Shown here one piece after another: positions 1 through 5,772 of a stretch of 7,296 nt of DNA. Within the stretch, counting starts at the first letter, position 1. Every line of letters starts with the position of its first letter. A program made the position numbers and the translations under genes. The DNA is from Candidatus Bathyarchaeota archaeon. Its GTDB lineage: Archaea > Thermoproteota > Bathyarchaeia > Bathyarchaeales > Bathyarchaeaceae. Below the pieces are notes generated by a model. The model was not told the DNA's origin, did not search any database, and saw only the letters and a list, made by a program, of their open reading frames with translations. Where the stretch lies: positions 600,366-607,661 of the forward strand of contig CP070791.1 in the NCBI GenBank assembly GCA_020346825.1, given 5' to 3'.

Positions 1-187
1 TCAGCATGAAAAGGGCAAAGAAACTGAGGATTATGTGTCTAGGCAATCGCCAACTGATTTCTGCACTTTTTTCTCCACGATGTCTTCAAAGTTCTTGAGG
101 TAGGGCGTTTATTCAAGTTTTTCTAGGTACATGTGGAAGTGTTTTAGAGTGAAAAAGACACCATAAATACTTGTTGAGGCTTTGAAG
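1..187. other. Leader region upstream of pth2, no supportable gene
   Basis: I see no gene I can defend here. A + strand frame is open from base 2 to a TAG at 101-103, and a - strand frame of about 25 codons ends at a stop near base 33. Neither resembles a protein I know, and the - strand frame is cut off upstream by an in-frame TAA. The AT-rich stretches at 107-113 (TTTATTC) and 162-169 (ATAAATAC) could be TATA boxes for pth2. The second lies so close to the start that its transcript would have almost no leader, which does not fit the SD at 175-179. The first would give a leader of about 50 bases. Neither choice is secure. Confidence 0.4.
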
Positions 188-574
188 ATGGCTAAGAAAC
201 CGACTGTCAGTCCACAGATTTTTCGATATAAACAAGTTATTGTCATGCGAATTGATTTGAAGATGAGCAGAGGGAAAATGGCGGTTCAGGTTGGTCACGC
301 CGCTGTTTCTGCAGCTGAGAAGTCAAGGAAACAACGTTCTGTTTGGTGGAGAGCTTGGATAGCAGAAGGACAGCGCAAAATAGTTGTGCGTACAGAATCT
401 GAACAGGAGCTTCTGGAACTTGAGGAAGAAGCAAAGGACTCCAATCTACCCACCGCCTTAATCGTTGACAGAGGGTTAACTGAGCTTCCATCAGGCACTA
501 TAACCTGTTTAGGAATAGGGCCAGCCCCTTCCCCCAAAATTGACACGATAACTGGAAAACTGTCTCTTCTTTGA
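188..574 (+). CDS. pth2: Peptidyl-tRNA hydrolase, archaeal Pth2 type
   Basis: This cytoplasmic enzyme cuts the ester bond of peptidyl-tRNAs that drop off the ribosome and so recycles the tRNA. The 128-residue product has the expected Pth2 length of about 115-130. It shows the family signature in order: a first strand YKQVIVMR, then DLKMSRGKMAVQVGHAAVSA with the conserved Lys and His, a central IVVRTESEQELLEL segment, a VDRGLTE turn, and the C-terminal TCLGIGPAPSPKID strand before the end. A TTG at 182 would add two residues, but ATG 188 sits 8 bases after TGAGG (175-179), which is good SD spacing. ATG 245 would remove the first strand. The stop is followed 10 bases later by the truD relic on the same strand, so the two were probably one transcript. 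Nothing suggests that this gene is damaged. Confidence 0.95.
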   Translation: MAKKPTVSPQIFRYKQVIVMRIDLKMSRGKMAVQVGHAAVSAAEKSRKQRSVWWRAWIAEGQRKIVVRTESEQELLELEEEAKDSNLPTALIVDRGLTELPSGTITCLGIGPAPSPKIDTITGKLSLL

Positions 575-584
575 GGCTGCTTCT

Positions 585-966
585 TTGAAAGTTCCTGTGC
601 TTGAGAAAAAACTTGGAATGAAAAGCTACGCAACTCAGTCCCCAGGAATTGGCGGAAGAATCCGCCAGTATATAGAGGACTTTGTAGTGGAGGAATTCTT
701 GGTCGATGGGTCGAAGGCTGAGATCTCACAGGGTCAAACTCAGGAACTTTATGGGAAAGGGCGCTATCTAATTTGCGTGCTTGTCAAGCGAGATTGGGAC
801 ACTCTTCTTGTGGTCAGAAAAATCGCTAGGAGGTTGGGCATTAGCGCGCGCGAACTCTTCCAAACGCAATACAAGGTTGGGCTTCATGTTGCATCGAGGT
901 TCCTATGCAACTGTTCTTTTGCGAGAATTCATGAAACCTCAAGACGTAATAGACGCAGGTTTTTGA
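585..966 (+). pseudogene. truD: truD relic: tRNA pseudouridine-13 synthase with the catalytic middle deleted
   Basis: TruD makes pseudouridine 13 in tRNA; intact archaeal copies are about 400 residues or more. Here a TTG start at 585, 8 bases after GAGG (573-576), opens a good TruD N-terminus: YATQSPGIGGRIRQYIEDFV, then DGSKAE, then WDTLLVVRKIARRLGIS, ending at base 845. The next expected block, GFAGIKDKRA with the catalytic Asp, is absent. The very C-terminus of TruD appears instead in another frame: HRGSYATVLLREFMKP at about 892-939, with its stop at 964-966. About 250-300 codons are therefore missing and the two ends are out of frame (+1). The N-terminal frame reads on to a meaningless stop at 1023-1025. 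The 8-base SD spacing and position after pth2 show this was once the second gene of that operon. An assembly collapse is the main alternative to a true deletion. Confidence 0.85.
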
Positions 967-968
967 CG

Positions 969-980
969 CCTTGTTTTTTC
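969..980 (+). terminator. Possible U-tract terminator after pth2-truD
   Basis: A run of six T at 974-979 lies just past the truD stop. Archaeal RNA polymerase can terminate at U-tracts without a stem, so this is a plausible end for the pth2-truD transcript. No strong hairpin precedes it. Confidence 0.35.
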
Positions 981-1127
981 GCGCACGCACAACGAGATGG
1001 TTTGTATTTTGGGCTGGAACAATAATGCTTATCGGCGTGTCGCTTGTCTCGAGAGCGATTATTCTCGCAGCAGCTATGCACACCTAGATATGCATGCTTT
1101 TGCTGTACCTTTTGTATACACCCCGTC

Positions 1128-1140
1128 AAAATCGGAAAAA
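1128..1140 (-). terminator. Possible U-tract terminator after aspS
   Basis: Reading the - strand, the aspS stop is followed within a few bases by TTTTT (1140-1136) and then TTTT (1131-1128). Paired U-tracts like this are typical of archaeal termination. They would end the alba-KH-aspS unit before it reaches the opposing truD relic. Confidence 0.4.
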
Positions 1141-1144
1141 TGGA

Positions 1145-2464
1145 TTAAGGTGATAGTCTGAAGCGGTCCCTCGGGAAAAGCACGACTTCCCGTATGTTTC
1201 GCTTCCCAGTGAGGGCCATAACCAATCTCGCCAAGCCTACGGCCCATCCTGCATGAGGAGGCATACCGTAGTTAAAGGCTTGCAGATGGCTTTTGAAAGA
1301 TTCGGGGCTTAGTCCCTGTCCTTTCAACCTTTTGGTTAAGAGTTGCTTGGAGTGGATACGAGTCCCTCCAGAGGCAAGTTCTATCCAATGCCACATCAAA
1401 TCGAAGCCTTCACATGTGTTTGGTTCGTCGTCTCTCGGTTTTATGTAGAAAGCCTTGGATTTGGTGGGCCAATCTGTTAGGAAGTAGTAGTATGGGTGCA
1501 GTTTTCCCAAAGTCCTGAAGGCGGGAGTAGGAATGTCTTCACCCCATGGAACGTGTATGCCTTCTTCCTTCAGCTCTTCGATGGCTTCATCGTAGGTGAA
1601 ACGCTTAAAGGGCGTTTTAGGAACATCAACCGTGTGGTTCAGGATTTCTAGCTCTTTCCCACATCTTTTTTCCACGTCTCTACATACGCGATGTAATAGT
1701 TCTTCAAGAACTTTCATTACGTCTTCAGCAGTGGCAAAAGCCTCTTCAATATCTATGGAAATGAATTCGCTCAGGTGGCGGCGAGTATGCGATTCCTCCG
1801 CTCTGAAAAAGGGACCTATTTCAAACACTTTCTCAAAATCCAAGATTAGCTGTTCTTTATACAACTGAGGACTTTGTGCCAGAAAAGCTTCCCTCTTAAA
1901 ATATGCCACCGGAAAGAGGGCAGCACCTCCTTCAGTGGCGGAGACTATGATCCTTGGCGTATATACCTCCATGAAGCCACGTTTGGATAAGAAACTTCGA
2001 GTAGCTTCTAAGGCAACGTGTTGGATTCTGAAAACAGCTTGGTTTTCATCTCGACGAAGATCCAGAACACGAGCATCGAGTCGCACGTCGATGTCGGCAG
2101 GAGTTCGACCAGTCATGTCCAAGGGCAGAGGTTGTTTGGCTACTCCTAATATTCGAATTTCGCTAGGGACTATTTCAGCTCCTCCAGGAGCCTTTTCCAT
2201 TTTTTTAACCGTCCCCTTCACGCCGATGCTGTATTGTCTCTGCAAAGAATCAGTTTTCTTCAACACCCTTCTGTTAGCATCGTCCCGCGAGAGGGTGATT
2301 TGCACCGTTCCATTTTTATCCTGCAAAATAAGAAAGCGTATGCCTCCTAAGTCCCGGATGTCCTGAACCCAGCCAAAAACCAAAACTTCCTTGCCATCCA
2401 GTTCGGGGCTTATTTCAGCAGAATAGTGGGTTCTGCGCCAGCCCCCGAGTTTGTCGGTTTTCAT
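1145..2464 (-). CDS. aspS: Aspartyl-tRNA synthetase, archaeal/eukaryal type (class II)
   Basis: Charges tRNA-Asp with aspartate in the cytoplasm. The 439-residue product has the usual archaeal length. The N-terminal OB-fold anticodon domain runs to about residue 105 (GWRRTHYS, then GWVQDIRDLGG, then QITLSRDD). The catalytic domain has the flipping loop ATEGGAALFPVAYF (176-189), motif 2 FFRAEESHTRRHLSEF (219-234, Arg221) and motif 3 GWAVGLARLVM (406-416, Arg413), ending NIREVVLFPRDRFRLSP. Residues that distinguish tRNA-Asp from tRNA-Asn read Gln34 and Pro93; the proline hints at a non-discriminating enzyme. Motif 3 has Ala412 where an acidic residue is usual. Start: ATG 2464 gives the family's usual N-terminus. 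ATG 2479 (sharing the A of the KH gene's TGA) and GTG 2482 would add 5 and 6 residues. AGGTGAT at 2484-2478 is a strong SD match, but lies 13 bases before ATG 2464. Confidence 0.95.
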   Translation of the reverse strand: MKTDKLGGWRRTHYSAEISPELDGKEVLVFGWVQDIRDLGGIRFLILQDKNGTVQITLSRDDANRRVLKKTDSLQRQYSIGVKGTVKKMEKAPGGAEIVPSEIRILGVAKQPLPLDMTGRTPADIDVRLDARVLDLRRDENQAVFRIQHVALEATRSFLSKRGFMEVYTPRIIVSATEGGAALFPVAYFKREAFLAQSPQLYKEQLILDFEKVFEIGPFFRAEESHTRRHLSEFISIDIEEAFATAEDVMKVLEELLHRVCRDVEKRCGKELEILNHTVDVPKTPFKRFTYDEAIEELKEEGIHVPWGEDIPTPAFRTLGKLHPYYYFLTDWPTKSKAFYIKPRDDEPNTCEGFDLMWHWIELASGGTRIHSKQLLTKRLKGQGLSPESFKSHLQAFNYGMPPHAGWAVGLARLVMALTGKRNIREVVLFPRDRFRLSP

Positions 2465-2478
2465 AAGAACCCCAACCA

Positions 2479-2985
2479 TCACCTAGAAAATTCCACTCTA
2501 AGGGTTATTCCACGGACCTTTTGAGCGATTTTCTTCAACGCCTCCACGTTTATAGGACCCCTTTTTCGTTGCCTCTTCAAAATCACCCTTGTCTCCGTGG
2601 TTCCATCAGGCAACCAAATTGTGTTTATCGTCAGAATCCTCAAGGGGACAAAGAGGTCCTCCAAGAACTTTCTTTCGTCCGCTCCATACTCCAAGACGCG
2701 GATTGTTTTCCCCGTCTTTTTACCTAGAGTCTTGATGATTTTTCCGCCATACCCCAACAAACGAGGCACATCACCTCTTTTGACAACTATGGCTAAAACG
2801 CCGCTAGTTTCTACGGCTTTATGAAAATATACATCTTGAAGCGAAGGATATTTTTCTTCCAGAGATAAGAGTAGCCGAGCTATCTCAAAATCTTCCGAAC
2901 TCACCTCTCCTGACTTAAGTTTCCCTTGACACTTTGAACATAATATTCCGCTTTTCAAGCAGAAATTGCATAAAGCCGCTTTCAC
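2479..2985 (-). CDS. Zinc-ribbon plus KH-domain RNA-binding protein (NusA-like)
   Basis: A 168-residue protein. Residues 6-19 form a compact zinc knuckle, CNFC-x6-CSKC (Cys6, 9, 16, 19). A helical linker follows (about 30-50). A KH-type RNA-binding domain spans about 53-115, with GxxG loop Gly78-Tyr-Gly-Gly81 inside LLGYGGKIIKTLGKKTGK and then RVLEYGADERKFLEDLF, which resembles archaeal NusA-like KH proteins. The C-terminal part (118-166) is basic (LKRQRKRGP) and may be a second small nucleic-acid-binding unit. The family is often labelled transcription elongation factor, but its exact role is not visible here; a link to translation is suggested by its coupling to aspS, whose possible start overlaps its TGA. 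The start is GTG 2985; the best SD, AGGAGG at 3003-2998, is 12 bases upstream and inside a hairpin. Alba lies 67 bases upstream on the same strand. Confidence 0.85.
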   Translation of the reverse strand: MKAALCNFCLKSGILCSKCQGKLKSGEVSSEDFEIARLLLSLEEKYPSLQDVYFHKAVETSGVLAIVVKRGDVPRLLGYGGKIIKTLGKKTGKTIRVLEYGADERKFLEDLFVPLRILTINTIWLPDGTTETRVILKRQRKRGPINVEALKKIAQKVRGITLRVEFSR

Positions 2986-2997
2986 CCCGCCCTATGT

Positions 2998-3018
2998 CCT
3001 CCTTTGAAATAAAGGAGG
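2998..3018 (-). promoter_or_regulatory. Hairpin that contains the SD of the KH gene
   Basis: CCTCCTTT (2998-3005) and AAAGGAGG (3011-3018) are perfect complements separated by a 5-base loop, giving an 8-bp stem. On the - strand mRNA the 3' arm is AAAGGAGG, the only good SD upstream of the KH gene's GTG at 2985. If the stem forms, that SD is paired. This could hold down translation or tie it to temperature or a bound protein. It has no T-tract after it, so it is not a typical terminator for alba. Confidence 0.5.
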
Positions 3019-3030
3019 GGGCGGCGGAGC

Positions 3031-3040
3031 CTTTTAAAGT
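3031..3040 (-). promoter_or_regulatory. Possible TATA box for the KH-aspS pair
   Basis: The - strand reads ACTTTAAAAG here, about 50 bases before the KH gene GTG. A start of transcription about 25 bases downstream would fall near 3011, placing the SD hairpin at the very 5' end of the mRNA. Read-through from alba remains possible. Confidence 0.3.
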
Positions 3041-3052
3041 TGCGCGTTTCGC

Positions 3053-3331
3053 CTACTTCGCTAAGGTAATTTCGATGGTGCTGACGTTCGTAGGCGTGCC
3101 ACCCTCTTCGAAGGATGCCAACTGATCGGTGCCTATGTCGATTTTCTTGACTTTCACGTCTGGCATGAATCGGCGTCTGGTTACTTCCACAACGTCGACT
3201 GCTCGGCTGATTGCTCTGCCTCTCGCCTTAACCTTTACTTCGTTTGCTCCGCCGTGAAAGAGGGTTATGCAAGCCAGCACGTAGTTCATAACTGGCTTTC
3301 TCCCGATTAACACAGAGTTGCTTTCTGACAT
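3053..3331 (-). CDS. alba: Chromatin protein Alba
   Basis: Alba is a small dimeric protein that coats and compacts archaeal DNA and also binds RNA. The 92-residue product matches the family along its whole length: LIGRKPVMNYVLACIT (8-23) with the DNA-contacting basic pair, the hallmark KARGRAISRAVDVVEVTRRR, PDVKVKKIDIGT, then the loop hairpin and the closing NVSTIEITLAK. Arg11-Lys12 corresponds to Lys16-Lys17 of the Sulfolobus protein; Lys16 is the residue reported to be acetylated there, so that regulation may be absent here. ATG 3331 has GAGG (3342-3339) 7 bases upstream. A TATA-like stretch lies at 3400-3389. It is the first gene of the left-going set with the KH gene and aspS, and is divergent from sucCD. 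Confidence 0.96.
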   Translation of the reverse strand: MSESNSVLIGRKPVMNYVLACITLFHGGANEVKVKARGRAISRAVDVVEVTRRRFMPDVKVKKIDIGTDQLASFEEGGTPTNVSTIEITLAK

Positions 3332-3521
3332 TTCACCGCCTCGCTCCTCGTTTTTGCATTTGTTGAAGCTTGGTATGCTTTTTGCCAGATAAATAAATAC
3401 GTTGTGGTATTTTCCCGCAGTATGATTTTACACAGACCCATACCTTTTTGCGCGCGCGAGAGCATTCAAGACACGAAATCTTATGTTGCCATTCAACCCA
3501 TAAAATGGTCTGTGTCTCCGT
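3332..3521. other. Divergent promoter region between alba and sucC
   Basis: No gene is supported in these 190 bases. They carry the alba SD and TATA box, an AT-rich candidate box for sucC around 3499-3506 (CATAAAAT), and a GCGCGCGCGA tract at 3450-3459 that is identical to the one at the truD deletion junction (844-853). An ATG at 3504 opens only a six-codon frame. Confidence 0.55.
3389..3400 (-). promoter_or_regulatory. TATA box of alba
   Basis: The - strand reads GTATTTATTTAT, a good archaeal TATA-like element. A transcription start about 25 bases downstream would leave a leader of roughly 37 bases that includes the GAGG site of alba. Confidence 0.45.
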
Positions 3522-4670
3522 TTGAAACTCTTTGAATACGAAGCAAAAACGATCTTCGCCAGGTATGGAATACCGACCCCTAAAGGAGCACTAGCCACTT
3601 CTCCAGCAGAAGCTCTAGATACAATTTTAGAAACTGGCGTTCCAGTCGCCGTTAAGGCGCAAGCCCTTGTGTCTGGAAGGGGAAAAGCAGGTGGAATACT
3701 TTTCTCAACCTCACCAAGGGAAGTTGAGCTTGCAGTAAAGAAACTGCTAAACACAGAAATAAAAGGTTTCACGGTTCGAAGTGTTTTGGTAGAAGAAAAA
3801 GTCTCTGCTGAAAGAGAATTGTACTTTGGCGTAACGGTTGATCGTTCAAATCGCTGTTATGTAGCCATCGCTTCTTCCGAAGGCGGAATAGAAATAGAAG
3901 AGGTTGCTGTCAGCACTCCGAAAAAAATAATCAAAACGCCAATCGATCCGTTGAAAGGTTTTCGTTTCAATCATGCCAAGGAAGTTGCCAAGAGATTGGG
4001 CTACTCTGGAAGTCGAATGCAAAACCTAGCTGCGATCTTTCTTAAACTGTATAATGTCGCAATGGATTTTGACGCTGAGCTGGCTGAAATTAATCCTCTC
4101 GTTGAAACGTCCAAAGGAAAATTCGTTGCAGCAGACGCTCGCCTCATAATTGATGATAATGCTTTGTACAAGCATCCAGAGTTTAAGGGACGATTAACGG
4201 AAGACGGAGAGACAGAGCTGTCGCCACTGGAGTTGGAAGCTCGGAAAAGAGGTTTAGCATACGTGAAGTTGGAGGGAAATGTTGGCGTCATTGGAAATGG
4301 CGCTGGTTTAGTCATGGCTACGTTGGATGCAATTCAATTGTATGGTGGGAGTCCAGCGAACTTTCTTGACATTGGGGGAGGTGCTTCAGCTAAAGTAATG
4401 GTTGCTGCTCTCAACCTTGTCTTTTCGGATTCGAGAGTTGATGTTGTCTTCATCAACATTTTGGGCGGTATCACTCGATGCGATGAAGTCGCTAGAGGAA
4501 TCCTTGAGGCGAAGGGGCGAATTGGCTTCCTCAAGCCAGTTGTGGTGAGGCTGGTGGGTACCAATGAAGAAGAAGGGAGGCGCATCCTCACAGAGACTGG
4601 AGTTCACGTATTGGATAGTATGGAAGAAGCGGCGCATAGGGCCGTTGAAATTGCAGGAAAGCGAGGTTAG
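3522..4670 (+). CDS. sucC: Succinyl-CoA synthetase, beta subunit (ADP-forming type)
   Basis: The beta subunit carries the ATP-grasp fold and, with SucD, interconverts succinyl-CoA plus ADP and phosphate with succinate, CoA and ATP. Its 382 residues match the usual length. Seen in order: KLFEYEAKTIFARYGIPTP at the N-terminus, SGRGKAGGI (51-59) of the nucleotide-binding part, ELYFGVTVDRS, AEINPLV with Asn191 and AADAR with Asp205 as likely Mg-binding residues, then the CoA-ligase part with GNGAGL (258-263), FLDIGGGAS, ILGGITRCDEVA and VVRLVGTNEEEG. The start is TTG 3522, the only in-frame option that gives the normal N-terminus. It has no convincing SD, so translation may be leaderless or nearly so. 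The TAG at 4668-4670 is 4 bases before the sucD TTG, and the SD of sucD lies inside the last codons of sucC, which implies co-translation. Confidence 0.96.
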   Translation: MKLFEYEAKTIFARYGIPTPKGALATSPAEALDTILETGVPVAVKAQALVSGRGKAGGILFSTSPREVELAVKKLLNTEIKGFTVRSVLVEEKVSAERELYFGVTVDRSNRCYVAIASSEGGIEIEEVAVSTPKKIIKTPIDPLKGFRFNHAKEVAKRLGYSGSRMQNLAAIFLKLYNVAMDFDAELAEINPLVETSKGKFVAADARLIIDDNALYKHPEFKGRLTEDGETELSPLELEARKRGLAYVKLEGNVGVIGNGAGLVMATLDAIQLYGGSPANFLDIGGGASAKVMVAALNLVFSDSRVDVVFINILGGITRCDEVARGILEAKGRIGFLKPVVVRLVGTNEEEGRRILTETGVHVLDSMEEAAHRAVEIAGKRG

Positions 4671-4674
4671 TTTT

Positions 4675-5559
4675 TTGGGGCTCCTTGTTGGCAAAGACAC
4701 CAGGGCCATTGTTCAGGGCATAACGGGTACTCAAGGCAGTTTCCATACAAAGCTAATGCTTGATTATGGAACCAAAATTGTTGCAGGTGTGACTCCTGGG
4801 AAGGGTGGCGCTATGGTACACGGGGTTCCTGTTCACAATACAGTCGAGGCTGTAAAAAAGTATGGTGCCAACGCGTCTATAATCTTTGTTCCAGCTCGTT
4901 TCGCAGCCGAGGCTGTCCTTGAGGCCTTGGAAACTGAATTGAAGAAGATAGTGGTTATTACTGAGCACGTTCCTGTGAAAGATACAATAGAGGTTATTGC
5001 AAAAGCGAAACAACGTGACGCGGTAGTTATCGGTCCTAATACGCCGGGAGTTATCACGCCAGGAGAGTGTAAGCTTGGAGTTATGCCAGCTCATGTTTTT
5101 AAACCAGGGGTTGTGGGTATCATGTCGAGGAGCGGGACTCTAACCTACGAGATTGCAGCTGGAATTTCTGAAATGGGGTTAGGACAATCCACTTGCATCG
5201 GGTTAGGGGGCGATCCAGTGGTTGGCTTAGGCTTCGTTGGAGCTTTGAAAATGTTTGAGGTAGACGAACATACAGAGGCTGTTGCCTTAATTGGCGAGAT
5301 TGGTGGAAAAATGGAGGAATTAGTTGCGAATTTTGTTTCCAAGGAGGGCTACTCCAAACCCATAGTTGCTTTCGTGGCTGGACGAACTGCGCCTCCTGGA
5401 AAGAGGATGGGCCACGCCGGCGCCATTATTATGGGCGGGGCTGGAACCGCTCAAAGCAAGATTGACGCCTTCAGAAAGGCTGGTATTGAGGTAGCTGAAA
5501 AGCCGAGCGATGTAGCGAGATTGCTAGCTGAAGGGCTTGCAAAGGAAAAACATATTTAG
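4675..5559 (+). CDS. sucD: Succinyl-CoA synthetase, alpha subunit
   Basis: The alpha subunit binds CoA and carries the histidine that is phosphorylated during catalysis. The 294-residue product is the normal length. It shows the N-terminal Rossmann CoA-binding domain, TRAIVQGITGTQGSFHTKLM then IVAGVTPGKGG (35-45), GPNTPGVITPGECKLGVMP (120-138), SRSGTLTYE (151-159), IGLGGDPVVG, GEIGGKMEE, and AGRTAPPGKRMGHAGAII with the phospho-histidine His247. The frame is open back to 4564, but that part overlaps sucC and has no family similarity. TTG 4675 fits the family's N-terminus and lies 7 bases after GAGGT (4663-4667), so it is the likely start. With sucC it forms one operon. The direction of flux (oxidative or reductive cycle, or ATP formation) cannot be told from this window. 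Confidence 0.96.
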   Translation: MGLLVGKDTRAIVQGITGTQGSFHTKLMLDYGTKIVAGVTPGKGGAMVHGVPVHNTVEAVKKYGANASIIFVPARFAAEAVLEALETELKKIVVITEHVPVKDTIEVIAKAKQRDAVVIGPNTPGVITPGECKLGVMPAHVFKPGVVGIMSRSGTLTYEIAAGISEMGLGQSTCIGLGGDPVVGLGFVGALKMFEVDEHTEAVALIGEIGGKMEELVANFVSKEGYSKPIVAFVAGRTAPPGKRMGHAGAIIMGGAGTAQSKIDAFRKAGIEVAEKPSDVARLLAEGLAKEKHI

Positions 5560-5610
5560 TTGGATTGAATGTGAAACGTAGCTAAGCTCAGCAGATGGAG
5601 GATAGATGCA

Positions 5611-5772
5611 TTGCCGATCATGGATCCCTTTAAAAGAACTCTTGCTCAAAAACACCGGCTTTACATGAAGATCTGCCGGAAGTGTGGAGCTCGAAACGCG
5701 TCAAGCGCTACCAAATGTAGGAAATGTAGAAGCAAGAACTTGCGATGGAAGAAACGGGAACTCGTTCGCTGA
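5611..5772 (+). CDS. rpl40e: Ribosomal protein L40e (eL40)
   Basis: A 53-residue basic protein of the large ribosomal subunit in archaea and eukaryotes. It has a four-cysteine zinc ribbon: Cys22 and Cys25 in ICRKCGARN, Cys36 and Cys39 in TKCRKCRSKNLR, then the basic tail WKKRELVR. The spacing and tail match archaeal L40e. ATG 5620 would give 50 residues, but TTG 5611 is preferred. It lies 9 bases after GGAGG (5597-5601), whereas ATG 5620 is 18 bases away, and it adds Met-Pro-Ile, matching the Met-Pro-Leu start I recall for Sulfolobus L40e. The gene is only 51 bases after sucD, so it may share its transcript, and valS follows after a 182-base gap. Confidence 0.92.
   Translation: MPIMDPFKRTLAQKHRLYMKICRKCGARNASSATKCRKCRSKNLRWKKRELVR

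Larger units (their letters stand above)
967..1144. other. Convergent intergenic region between truD relic and aspS
   Basis: No coding frame here looks real, and I found no tRNA: there is no T-loop GGTTC consensus or matching acceptor stem. The stretch holds T-tracts on both strands, suited to terminating the converging transcripts. It also has one imperfect inverted repeat (1021-1029 with 1054-1063, one bulged base) and short palindromes such as TCTCGAGA at 1048-1055. Confidence 0.5.

Noticed and set aside
2..103. C-terminus of an upstream + strand gene
   Set aside because: The open frame encodes 33 residues with no recognisable motif and has the look of chance.
585..1025. One 146-codon protein from 585 to 1025
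   Set aside because: Only the part to base 845 resembles TruD. The rest is out-of-frame sequence over the TruD C-terminus and then non-coding sequence, so it is the read-through tail of a broken gene.
967..1144. A tRNA gene in the gap after truD
   Set aside because: There is no T-loop consensus, no 7-bp acceptor pair and no usable anticodon arm; only short unrelated stems are seen.
1596..2366. Open frames on the + strand inside aspS
   Set aside because: They are shadows of a strongly recognised AspRS on the other strand and show no family features.
4564..4674. N-terminal extension of sucD starting inside sucC
   Set aside because: It would overlap the end of sucC by more than 100 bases, has no family similarity, and TTG 4675 has a well-placed SD.
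5620..5772. L40e starting at ATG 5620
   Set aside because: The SD at 5597-5601 is 18 bases away, too far, and the family N-terminus includes the Met-Pro start given by TTG 5611.
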